From positions 1-7,689 of the forward strand of contig RPPD01000090.1 of assembly GCA_003818675.1 (NCBI GenBank): 7,689 bases of DNA, given 5' to 3'. Both the position numbers and the translations under genes were made by a program. Source of the stretch: Spirochaetaceae bacterium. GTDB lineage: Bacteria > Spirochaetota > Spirochaetia > SZUA-6 > RPPD01. Shown here piece by piece: positions 1 through 6,461 of the stretch; position 1 is the stretch's first letter, and every line of letters starts with the position of its first letter. The notes beneath the pieces are model-generated. The model worked only from the letters and a program-made list of their open reading frames with translations, was not told the DNA's origin and searched no databases.

Positions 1-65
1 AAATGTGTCAATACATTGTAATTTAGCCCCTGCATATAGTACACTTTATTGCACAAGGAAGGAAC

Positions 66-1649
66 ATGACCAAAAAATCAGATCTCGCGCCTCAGCTGCT
101 TGATGCCATGGAGCGCGAACACATTGATATAGATCTCGCCCTTCGCGTCCTGAACAACTACAACAGCGGAAAATATAACCGGGTCAAACCCTTAGTAGCG
201 GCCTCTGTTCCGGAAATTGACGGTAAATCCATTATTGATTTTCGTGATACAATTGATTTTTCAATTGAAAAGAAAACTGCGGCAGACAACCTTGCAAAAT
301 ACGGGATTGATCCGCTACTCCTTGATCAGGCGCCTGAAAAAAACGGCCTCATTATCCTGTCGCGTAAATTTCTGGAAAATATAGGGCTTACACTTTTGCA
401 CAGAACCGCTTTTGGCGTGTTAAACGGCGGCTCGGCATCAAGCTACATTGACCATAAAAGAAACCAGTCCTTTGACAAAGGGCTTTTCGCTCTCTATGAA
501 AATGAGTTCCACATCATGGAAAAGATCTCGCGCGACAGATCCAAGGGCATAACACCAGCCTTCCTTCAGCCTGACATGACGCCTGGCCCGGATTACCTGG
601 AACTCAAACTCCGTTCCCTGTGCATACAGGGATTGAAAGCCCACAGGCACGCCGCCAATGCCAAACCCGGCAATGCGGGTATTGCGATGGTTCCGTTTTT
701 CCAAATGACAAGCCTTCTCACGGACCAGTCTGTACAGGCCGCAATTGAAAAGTACAGACAAAGCCCGCTTCTGTCAGAGTTTTTCCAGGAAGGCATTTTT
801 TCCGCTGACAGAATCCATACAGGCGTGCAGCCCTTGCTCACTGCGTACTCGCATTCGTCAAAAGCTAAAAAAAAGGAAATCTTTTCCACCGCGTATGGAA
901 AACAAAACTCGCCCCTGCCCATGCCCGGCGGACACGGGCAAAACTTTCTGGCGCTTGCGGATATCTACAGAAAACTTCATCATGACGGCATCCGCTTCGC
1001 GTACCTGACCAACATTGACAACATGGGAGCGACAATAGACACTGCGGCAATAGGGCTGATGGCCGTGACAGACGCCCAGGCAGGATTTGATTTTTCCTTC
1101 AGAACGCCAATTGATATAAAAGGCGGCATCCTCATGCGGGACAACAGCGGGAAAATCAATGCCGCTGACATCGGCGCTGCCATTTCATTTGAGGAGATAA
1201 CACAGGCCGAGGCCGAAGGCAAGCACATCCTCTTCAACTGCGCAACCGGGCTTTTCAATCTGGATTATCTTGTAAAAAATCTTGATTACATTATTGAAAA
1301 ATTGCCCATGAGGTTCTCGGACCAGGACAAGGACGCAGGCCTTTATTCCCAGGCCGAACAGATAACCTGGGAGATGATCGGGCTTGTTCCCAGGCCGCTC
1401 GTTTTTGGTGTTGAGAAACAAAGGCGGTTTTTGGCTGTAAAGATTTTACTGGAGGGCCTTCTTACCTCGGGCTTGAAGCTTGACGATCCCGCATTCCCTG
1501 CAAATGAATCAGGCACTGCGCTCAGGGCTTTGGGACTCCAGCTGCATGAAGGCCTGAAGGAAAAACTGCAATCCGATTACGGCATGAAGCTGGAGAATGG
1601 GCGCTGGGCGCCAAAAACTATTGCGGAAATCCGCAGGGAACAGCAGTAA
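66..1649 (+). CDS. UTP--glucose-1-phosphate uridylyltransferase, UDPGP family
   Basis: This 527-residue protein is predicted to make UDP-glucose and pyrophosphate from UTP and glucose-1-phosphate in the cytoplasm, supplying glycolipid and polysaccharide synthesis. It resembles the eukaryote-like UDPGP family as found in spirochaetes, not GalU. Visible landmarks in order are the nucleotide loop GVLNGGSASSY (117-127), QMTS (213-216), PGGHGQN (287-293), NIDNMGA (316-322), IKGG (351-354), FNCATG (390-395), FSDQDKD (417-423) and a basic VEKQRRF (449-455). The nucleotide loop departs from the usual GGLGTSMG form. The ATG has AAGGA at 55-59, six bases upstream. A TATAGT at 35-40 could be a -10 box, but no convincing -35 was found. 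The family is clear; sugar specificity is less certain, because related enzymes use N-acetylglucosamine-1-phosphate. Confidence 0.88.
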   Translation: MTKKSDLAPQLLDAMEREHIDIDLALRVLNNYNSGKYNRVKPLVAASVPEIDGKSIIDFRDTIDFSIEKKTAADNLAKYGIDPLLLDQAPEKNGLIILSRKFLENIGLTLLHRTAFGVLNGGSASSYIDHKRNQSFDKGLFALYENEFHIMEKISRDRSKGITPAFLQPDMTPGPDYLELKLRSLCIQGLKAHRHAANAKPGNAGIAMVPFFQMTSLLTDQSVQAAIEKYRQSPLLSEFFQEGIFSADRIHTGVQPLLTAYSHSSKAKKKEIFSTAYGKQNSPLPMPGGHGQNFLALADIYRKLHHDGIRFAYLTNIDNMGATIDTAAIGLMAVTDAQAGFDFSFRTPIDIKGGILMRDNSGKINAADIGAAISFEEITQAEAEGKHILFNCATGLFNLDYLVKNLDYIIEKLPMRFSDQDKDAGLYSQAEQITWEMIGLVPRPLVFGVEKQRRFLAVKILLEGLLTSGLKLDDPAFPANESGTALRALGLQLHEGLKEKLQSDYGMKLENGRWAPKTIAEIRREQQ

Positions 1650-1674
1650 AATAAAGTCACACGGAGGCTCATCA

Positions 1675-1755
1675 ATGAAATATGTGCAAAGTCCCGCTCT
1701 GCGCTCCCTGATACAGGCTCCTGCTATTCCCCTCACGGGTCAGGTTTTATGCTAG
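1675..1755 (+). CDS. 26-codon open frame with strong RBS, possible stump of a lost gene
   Basis: A GGAGG at 1663-1667 sits seven bases before an ATG, an ideal ribosome binding site placed 25 bases after the uridylyltransferase stop, as expected for the second gene of an operon. The frame encodes MKYVQSPALRSL followed by IQAPAIPLTGQVLC and then stops at TAG 1753-1755. That TAG overlaps the stop codon of the convergent lipoprotein gene. I recognise no family. It could be a genuine micro-protein, but the N-terminus looks more like the start of a normal soluble protein whose remainder was lost when the lipoprotein operon came to lie next to it. A possible terminator hairpin lies inside its 3' half. 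Confidence 0.3.
   Translation: MKYVQSPALRSLIQAPAIPLTGQVLC
1720..1750 (+). terminator. Possible weak terminator after the uridylyltransferase gene
   Basis: CCTG (1720-1723) can pair with CAGG (1741-1744), enclosing CCC/GGG (1729-1731 with 1737-1739), and TTTTAT follows. The internal loop is asymmetric (five bases against one), so the hairpin is weak. It lies between two converging genes, where a terminator is expected. Confidence 0.27.
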
Positions 1756-2366
1756 TATTCAGGCACTTGTAATCTCACACGGCACATGTCAATACTGGTT
1801 TTGTATCTCTGCTCTGCTTCTTTTTTTACTGCGTCAAATTCATCAATTATTTCAACCTCGGTGATGTTGTTGTCAGCATCCCGATGATATCGCACTCTGC
1901 CAAAGTATAAAATCCTGCACCCGGCAGGCGGCTTGATTAAAAAAGGACCGGGCAGAGACAATATCCCTCTCACTTCAGTTACCGATGACAAGTTCCGCGT
2001 TGTTGCGGACATCCAGACACTTGGAAAGGAAATATATAATTCTTCAGAATATTTGTGCTCCAAGTAAAATGTTTTTCCAAAATCAAATTTCAGGCAATGA
2101 TCCAGATTTGCCAATCGGACCGCTTCCTTTATATTGCGGTTTTCAATGGTGAATATTATTTTGTTTATATAATCTTTTCCTGTTTCAAAACCAGCAATAT
2201 TCTGCTCTCCTGGCTTTAGCGGAGGTTCAAGCTCAAACGAACCGATGAGAATAATCTTGTCTTCCCCGATTTTATGGATATCGCCTGAAAAATCCCCCGT
2301 GGATTCACATGCAGTGATAAAACCAATAAGAAAAAGGACTGCAATAAGCAATATTGCAATTTTCAT
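1752..2366 (-). CDS. Lipoprotein, paralogue of the lipoprotein at 4123-4716
   Basis: This 204-residue predicted lipoprotein has a hydrophobic signal peptide ending in ITAC, a loose spirochaete-type lipobox with the lipid-bearing cysteine at residue 20. The mature part begins with an acidic and polar stretch, then DKIIL-GS-EL (36-46) and PPLKPGEQNI (48-57). It continues with a beta-rich middle, LPGPFLI (138-144), a PPAGC turn (146-150), RYHRD (159-163) and a charged helical tail with DMCRVRL. All these blocks recur in order in the sister gene. It is the last gene of the minus-strand operon, three bases after the protease stop. There is no good ribosome binding site (only a distant GGA), so its translation is probably coupled to the protease gene. 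No known function recognised; the surface or periplasmic site is inferred from the lipobox. Confidence 0.8.
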   Translation of the reverse strand: MKIAILLIAVLFLIGFITACESTGDFSGDIHKIGEDKIILIGSFELEPPLKPGEQNIAGFETGKDYINKIIFTIENRNIKEAVRLANLDHCLKFDFGKTFYLEHKYSEELYISFPSVWMSATTRNLSSVTEVRGILSLPGPFLIKPPAGCRILYFGRVRYHRDADNNITEVEIIDEFDAVKKEAEQRYKTSIDMCRVRLQVPEY

Positions 2367-2369
2367 TTA

Positions 2370-4085
2370 TCAAAATCCGACTGCCACATAAATATAAAAT
2401 TGTGAAATATCCCTGTTTGAATCCAAAATCTTAATCAAGTGCATCTGATATTCACATCCCAAAATATACGATGGCGATTCGCCAAGAACCAGCTGGAGTC
2501 CTGCCATTCCCACTATTGGAGGTTTATTGAATACAGATGAGCTGAAAGAAAACTCGCCCCCGGCCCCCACAGAAGCATAGGGAATGAAGCTCAAAAAGCC
2601 CGTTTTTACAGGAACCTGGAAACGGAAAACAAAGTTCATATGAAAGAAGTAGTATGTCGCTTCATCATAGTAGATGTCTGTCATTACTTGTGACCTGATT
2701 CCCAATTCCAGAGCATATACAAAAAAATCATTTATACTGGCATTAAAGCCAAAAATCCACGTAGGCGCGTCAACACTATCGGAAGGCAAAATGGACCCTG
2801 CGGTGATTGACAAATTATACGGCCTCTCGATTCTTATGTCTGATTGACCGGCTTCATTCTTTTTTGTTTCCCGGGGAAGATCAGTCAATGGAAACGAGAC
2901 AAGCCGCCATTTATCATATTCATAAACCCAGTAGCTTGTGATTTCCGTCCCTGCAAACACAAATTTGACAGGAACCTTGGGCAGGTTTTCCCTGGCTTCC
3001 CAATCCACAGCTGAAAGTGTAGAATTTCTGGATTCAGGAATTCTGTTTATATTCTCCAGAAGATAATATGAAATTGCCATCCGTATGCCCTTGAATGGTG
3101 AAAACCCTGAAAAGCTCCCGATTATCTCGTCCCGTACTGATGAGGGGGCTTTAGTCAATACTTCAGTTAATGCCTTCTCCCCGATCTCCAATACGCAGTC
3201 ATGAGAAATATAATCAATCATTTGGCCGTATTTTCTGTCCTCAGATGTAAAAAACATGATAAACCCGCGACCTCGGCTTTCCAGAGCGGTCCTGGTGCCG
3301 CCTGTTCCCGATCCCCCCTGGGTCCTTGTTTTTTCAATGAAATCCCTGATAACAGAAGCGGGAATCGAAACATTAGCTGCCTGCCTGCCAGTGACTTTCC
3401 AGGTATTGATGCCAATCATGTCATATCCGCCAGTTTTGGTTCTGTCCGCTATAAGAAGCGGTCCGCCAGAATTTCCAGCGTCAACTTGAGCGGAATGCTG
3501 AATGAGTGTTGTGATTTCAGGAGTTATCAATTCAGCAATTCTGGCACTTGAATTCGTGATATTGCCCTTGCCAAGCTGCCATACTGGATCAGAAATAAGC
3601 CCGGGAAATCCAGCAGTCCAAACATCCATTCCATCCTCAAGAGTCCTTGTGGAAATATTGAGTCCCGAAGTAAAAGGCCTTTTCCCTTCAGGGAAAGCTA
3701 TAATTGCCAAATCCAGCGTTTCATTCCACGCAAAAATCGGACACTTTTCATACACTGTTTTGGAGCCGTCTTCTTTCTCAAATTCAAGCGTGGAAGTCTG
3801 TGCTCCAGCTATTACATGATAGTTTGTAATCACATAATTGGTCCTGTCCGCGGCAACATAGACAAAACCGGAGCCATGGCCGCCGCTTTCATACGACTTG
3901 AAGAGCATGTAAAGCTCATCATATCCCAACCACTTCATGGAGCCGCTCATTGATCTGAAAAAACTTAAGGTCTTTTCAGTATAGACAGGTCGTACGACAG
4001 GTACGAAACTTCTTATCTGGCCAAATGAAACAACCGCTCCAGTTACAAAAAGCATCAGAATCAGTTTTAACATCTTTCTTTTCAT
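2370..4085 (-). CDS. Exported trypsin-fold (HtrA-like) serine protease with long C-terminal beta-rich extension
   Basis: The chosen start gives 571 residues. AAGGGA lies six bases before the ATG at 4085-4083; an ATG five codons further up (4100) lacks a ribosome binding site. A signal peptide (about 1-22, cleavage after SFG) implies export. The protease domain shows GHGSGF (69-74), TNYHV with catalytic His 90, TLDLAI with Asp 125, and GNSGGP with nucleophile Ser 206, so the triad is complete. A Gly/Ser/Thr linker (257-264) follows. No PDZ domain is apparent, unlike DegP/HtrA. Residues about 265-415 are an unrecognised domain. Residues about 422-571 alternate aromatic and hydrophobic strands and end in YIYVAVGF with a terminal Phe, as in outer-membrane beta-barrels. 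It lies between two paralogous lipoprotein genes in one operon. Target unknown. Confidence 0.85.
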   Translation of the reverse strand: MKRKMLKLILMLFVTGAVVSFGQIRSFVPVVRPVYTEKTLSFFRSMSGSMKWLGYDELYMLFKSYESGGHGSGFVYVAADRTNYVITNYHVIAGAQTSTLEFEKEDGSKTVYEKCPIFAWNETLDLAIIAFPEGKRPFTSGLNISTRTLEDGMDVWTAGFPGLISDPVWQLGKGNITNSSARIAELITPEITTLIQHSAQVDAGNSGGPLLIADRTKTGGYDMIGINTWKVTGRQAANVSIPASVIRDFIEKTRTQGGSGTGGTRTALESRGRGFIMFFTSEDRKYGQMIDYISHDCVLEIGEKALTEVLTKAPSSVRDEIIGSFSGFSPFKGIRMAISYYLLENINRIPESRNSTLSAVDWEARENLPKVPVKFVFAGTEITSYWVYEYDKWRLVSFPLTDLPRETKKNEAGQSDIRIERPYNLSITAGSILPSDSVDAPTWIFGFNASINDFFVYALELGIRSQVMTDIYYDEATYYFFHMNFVFRFQVPVKTGFLSFIPYASVGAGGEFSFSSSVFNKPPIVGMAGLQLVLGESPSYILGCEYQMHLIKILDSNRDISQFYIYVAVGF

Positions 4086-4122
4086 CATGATTCCCTTCAT
4101 TATCTAAAAGTTTTCAGCAGTC

Positions 4123-4716
4123 TTATCCTGACACTTTCAGCCTTGCACGGCACATGTCTATGCTGGTATTGTATTTTTTTTCTGCATCCTGTTTTGCAGC
4201 ATCAAATTCATCGATCAGTTCAATCTTCGTTATGCCATTATAAATATCCCGATGATACCGTATTTTGCCAATGTAAATAACCTTGCATCCAGAAGGCGGC
4301 TCAATCAAAAACGGTCCGGGCAGATAAAGAAACTTGGCCCCTCCGCTTCCCGTTGTTTCTATCCATATGCATGGGGCGGAGATATACAGTTTGTTAGAAT
4401 ATTTTTGCTCCACATAGAATGTTTCTCCAATTTTCACCTTCAGGTATTGGCTCAAATTGGAAAGACTGTTTTTTTCCGTGACAATCTGTTCTCCAAGGGA
4501 AAATATAATTGTGTTTTCATATTCCTTCCAGTTCAGAGCTGCTTTGATGTTCTGTTCACCTGGTTTAAGCGGAGGTACAAGCTCAATTGAACCCACGAGT
4601 ATGATCTTGTCTTTATCAATATTGTTCATATTGCCTGTAAAATCCCTTGATGAAATGCAGCCACAGAGAAGAAAAATACCAAGTATCAGAGCAGTGAAAA
4701 ATGATAATACTTTCAT
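4123..4716 (-). CDS. Lipoprotein, paralogue of the lipoprotein at 1752-2366
   Basis: This 197-residue lipoprotein has its lipobox LCGC with the modified cysteine at residue 20. I chose the ATG at 4716-4714 because it overlaps the upstream stop as ATGA and has GGAG eight bases upstream. A longer frame from 4758 would put 14 charged residues before the signal peptide. Conserved blocks shared with the sister are DKIIL-GS-EL and PPLKPGEQNI (both at the same residue numbers, 36-57), LPGPFLI (132-138), PSGC (141-144), RYHRD (153-157), IDEFDA and SIDMCRARL near the end. It is shorter than the sister mainly through a small deletion around residue 125. Function unknown. The protease gene follows after 22 bases, consistent with co-expression. 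Confidence 0.82.
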   Translation of the reverse strand: MKVLSFFTALILGIFLLCGCISSRDFTGNMNNIDKDKIILVGSIELVPPLKPGEQNIKAALNWKEYENTIIFSLGEQIVTEKNSLSNLSQYLKVKIGETFYVEQKYSNKLYISAPCIWIETTGSGGAKFLYLPGPFLIEPPSGCKVIYIGKIRYHRDIYNGITKIELIDEFDAAKQDAEKKYNTSIDMCRARLKVSG

Positions 4717-5270
4717 TTGTCTATCTCCGCCATCCTGTCCATGATCCGCTTTTTCCATATTGTGTCTCCAGCGAACTCCAGGAGCCTCTCTAGGAGTTCT
4801 TTTTCAGTTGGCCAATCTGTTTTGGCAATTGAAAATTTGCCCTGCTCAAAAAAACCAGTTTCCACTTTCTTGTATTTATAGGACCCGACAAAATAAATGC
4901 CTGGCCGTTCAATCACAGGGTCCAATTCATTCTTTCCCTGGGGGAAATTGAATGTGTATTCTGTTCTGTACCCGTATCCGCCAAACTCCTCAAACTTGTG
5001 AATCCCGGGCTCCACCAGATCACAATAGAACATGCCGTCGCTGATCGGAAAGAAATAGTACGGCTCCTTGGACTCCGGCTGAAGCTGATGCATGATTATC
5101 CACCCCAGACCCACTGGTGCTTCGGACATATCCATATATCCAAACACAAGAGAGGTCATCGGATTCTTTGGTTCCTCCATCATATATGGTCCTGAAAAAC
5201 AGCCGCACAAGCTCAGAATCAGCGCTGTTAATGAAGGCACAATCAGGAATGTAGCAATTTTGCTTTTCAT
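4713..5270 (-). CDS. Lipoprotein of unknown function, first gene of the operon
   Basis: This 185-residue lipoprotein has a signal peptide ending in LCGC (lipidated Cys 24). The body is beta-rich, with LVFGYMDM (41-48), an aromatic DGMFYCDL-EPG segment (79-89) typical of a small beta-sandwich, and PGIYFVGSYKYK (123-134). A charged amphipathic helix ends the protein (155-185). The order turn, 'IYFVGSYKY' strand, charged helix is loosely like the 'IYIGKIRYH' strand and helix of the two downstream lipoproteins, so a distant common fold is possible. TAGGAG lies about six bases before the ATG, and a promoter fits just upstream. Its stop overlaps the next start (ATGA), which indicates coupled translation. 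No named family recognised with confidence. Confidence 0.8.
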   Translation of the reverse strand: MKSKIATFLIVPSLTALILSLCGCFSGPYMMEEPKNPMTSLVFGYMDMSEAPVGLGWIIMHQLQPESKEPYYFFPISDGMFYCDLVEPGIHKFEEFGGYGYRTEYTFNFPQGKNELDPVIERPGIYFVGSYKYKKVETGFFEQGKFSIAKTDWPTEKELLERLLEFAGDTIWKKRIMDRMAEIDK

Positions 5271-5304
5271 GTTTTCTCTCCTAACAGATTATTGTCCTTT
5301 TAAA

Positions 5305-5333
5305 TTTATATTGACACAGATATATAACTGCAA
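5305..5333 (-). promoter_or_regulatory. Probable promoter of the lipoprotein-protease operon
   Basis: On the minus strand, TTGCAG (5333-5328) is followed after exactly 17 bases by TATAAA (5310-5305), a five-of-six match to the -10 consensus; the -35 matches only in TTG. Transcription would start near 5298, giving a leader of roughly 28 bases that contains the TAGGAG ribosome binding site. Position and spacing are good; the surrounding AT-rich sequence lowers specificity. Confidence 0.45.
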
Positions 5334-5372
5334 GACCTCTGTTTTTGTTGCAGTAATATATTGTATTTTATG

Positions 5373-5420
5373 AAAAAATCAGGCCTCCTGGCAACCCCAT
5401 TCGGACGGGTACATCCAGGC
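5373..5420 (-). terminator. Two-tier hairpin followed by T6 on the minus strand
   Basis: On the minus strand CCTGG (5419-5415) pairs with CCAGG (5391-5387), and inside it ACCC (5410-5407) pairs with GGGT (5397-5394). After AGGCCTGA comes a run of six T (5378-5373). A small alternative hairpin CAGG-AGG-CCTG uses part of the same arm directly next to the T run. It could terminate transcription entering from the right, ahead of the operon promoter. No minus-strand gene lies to the right, so its role is unclear, and the hairpin may be chance. Confidence 0.25.
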
Positions 5421-5483
5421 TATATATCGGCCCTTCAGCTAAATAGAACATTTCCCTGTTTCATAAACATGTGCTTGCCAAAA

Positions 5484-5520
5484 AAGGAAATAATTATTAA
5501 TATTAAGAATCACTATTAAT
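5484..5520 (+). promoter_or_regulatory. AT-rich possible operator and orphan ribosome binding site before the perR remnant
   Basis: AAAGGAAA (about 5483-5490) resembles a ribosome binding site, but no in-frame ATG, GTG or TTG lies at the proper distance, and a TAA (5491-5493) closes the perR frame there. The perfect palindrome TTAATATTAA (5497-5506) sits in a 15-base stretch (5494-5508) that matches 10 of 14 fixed positions of the Bacillus Per-box TTATAAT-N-ATTATAA. TATTAAT also recurs at 5495 and 5514. Autoregulation by PerR is known in other bacteria. In such AT-rich DNA the match is weak evidence. Confidence 0.22.
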
Positions 5521-5856
5521 ATGAAAATTATCAGGAACAGCCATGATCATCCCACCGCATCTTTAATTCATGACAGTCTCAAGAAGGTACTGCTGCTGAC
5601 AAGCCTCGGAAATGTCTACCGTAACATCATAATTCTGACACAAGGGGGCCGCATCCAATCCAGGGACTTCGGGGATGGTCTTGAGCACTATGATGCCATT
5701 ATGGATTTTCATTACCATTTCATCTGCGGACAATGCGGACAAATCAGCGATTTTCAAGTCCCTGCTCAGGAAAACGTAATTGCGCAGGCACAGAAAAATA
5801 CAAAACACAAAATAACCGGCCATACGATGAATTTTTTTGGCATCTGCCAGAAATGA
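5521..5856 (+). pseudogene. perR: Remnant of PerR-type Fur family peroxide regulator
   Basis: The 111 residues match the Fur/PerR family from late helix 1 onward: HPTAS (10-14), the recognition helix SLGNVYRN (28-35), HYHFICGQCG (64-73) and HTMNFFGICQK at the end. Metal-site ligands of PerR appear conserved: His 10, Asp 58, His 64, His 66 and Asp 77, the last being the position that is Asp 104 in Bacillus PerR. About 20 N-terminal residues usual for the family are missing; the first residues MKIIRNS fit the end of helix 1, and no ribosome binding site precedes the ATG. At the other end CQK is followed by TGA exactly where the final zinc cysteine (CxxC) should be, and catalase sequence begins at once. 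Both ends are therefore damaged and the product is probably non-functional. Confidence 0.75.
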
Positions 5857-6003
5857 ACGCGTGTGGGTAAAGTTCCACGCAGATACGGGTCATGCCCGAG
5901 AAGGACGCTGTTTGAGAACACTGCCCGCGCCATTGGAGACGCTCCAGCCTGTGGCAAGGGAGTGGCTGATGCGCTTGGCATTTCCATGAGTGAAGTAAAA
6001 TAG
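5852..6003 (+). pseudogene. katA: Catalase gene remnant, at least three deletion joints
   Basis: Catalase-like pieces lie head to tail. In one frame, from about 5852, NERVWVKFH matches the mid-protein segment of haem catalases (usually ER-WVKFHF-T-QG), degenerating after residue HADTG. In another frame, from 5908, LFENTARAIGDAP matches the near-C-terminal segment. It is followed directly by GKGVADALGISMSEVK and TAG (6001-6003), matching the C-terminus. Between GDAP and GKG the usual roughly 18 residues ending in an ADPAY-like motif are missing. The haem-binding N-terminal half is absent, so no enzyme can be made. The pieces follow the PerR-type remnant directly, fitting the common pairing in which PerR controls catalase. 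The identification rests on recalled family motifs. Confidence 0.68.
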
Positions 6004-6047
6004 TTTTTACGAATTTTATCCAGCTGCAGTATTATTGGGGGAGTTGA

Positions 6048-6461
6048 TTGATCAGGAGAATCATACTTATCACCGCCGGGTTCACATCGCTTGCAGCCGG
6101 AATAATAGGCATTTTTCTCCCGCTATTGCCCACAACTCCTTTTCTGCTCCTGTCAGCCGCCTGTTTTTTCAACAGCTCCAAAAGGTTATATTCCTGGATC
6201 ACCGGGCACAGGATTTTCGGCAAATACATCAGAAGTTATCGCCAGTTCAAGGCTGTTTCTCTCAGGGCCAAGATTTTCGCTGTCGTGCTGCTCTGGCTCA
6301 CAATCGGCGTTTCTATTTTTGTATTTTTCGACAGGTGGTATGTGTGGATTTCGCTTTTGCTTGTCGCCACGCTTGTGACAATACATATACTTCGTCTGCG
6401 CACCCTGACAAAAGCGATGCTTGATGCAGTTTCAAATGAAACTGAAACGACACGGTTTTGA
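6048..6461 (+). CDS. ybaN: YbaN/DUF454 family inner-membrane protein
   Basis: This 137-residue membrane protein carries the DUF454 signature: a first hydrophobic segment (5-24), then GIFLPLLPTTPFLLLSAACF (21-40) with the characteristic LP-LPTTPF core, and SSKRLYSWI (43-51) just after it. Two more membrane segments lie at about 74-94 and 98-115, followed by a polar tail. Length is normal for the family, and the reading frame is intact although both neighbours are broken. The start is TTG (6048-6050), with GGGGGAG (6037-6043) four bases upstream. A TGA immediately before it in frame (6045-6047) excludes an earlier start. The molecular function of the family is not established. Its TGA shares bases with the TTG of the next frame. 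Confidence 0.83.
   Translation: MIRRIILITAGFTSLAAGIIGIFLPLLPTTPFLLLSAACFFNSSKRLYSWITGHRIFGKYIRSYRQFKAVSLRAKIFAVVLLWLTIGVSIFVFFDRWYVWISLLLVATLVTIHILRLRTLTKAMLDAVSNETETTRF

Noticed and set aside
4717..4758. Longer N-terminus (14 extra codons) for the second lipoprotein
   Set aside because: It would place charged residues before the signal peptide and deeply overlap the upstream gene, whereas the inner ATG has a GGAG site and a classic ATGA overlap.
5311..5316. TTGACA on the + strand as a -35 box for perR
   Set aside because: No -10-like hexamer occurs 16-18 bases downstream.
5383..5420. Resemblance of GGCCTCCTGGCAACC to a SAM-riboswitch core
   Set aside because: Only the GGCAACC-like string fits. 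The surrounding stems, kink-turn and an expression platform before a relevant gene are not present on either strand.
5370..5519. 49-codon open frame starting MKKSGLLATPFGRV on the + strand
   Set aside because: No ribosome binding site, no recognisable family, and an AT-rich nonsense-like tail (KKEIIINIKNHY); it overlaps a probable hairpin and operator region.
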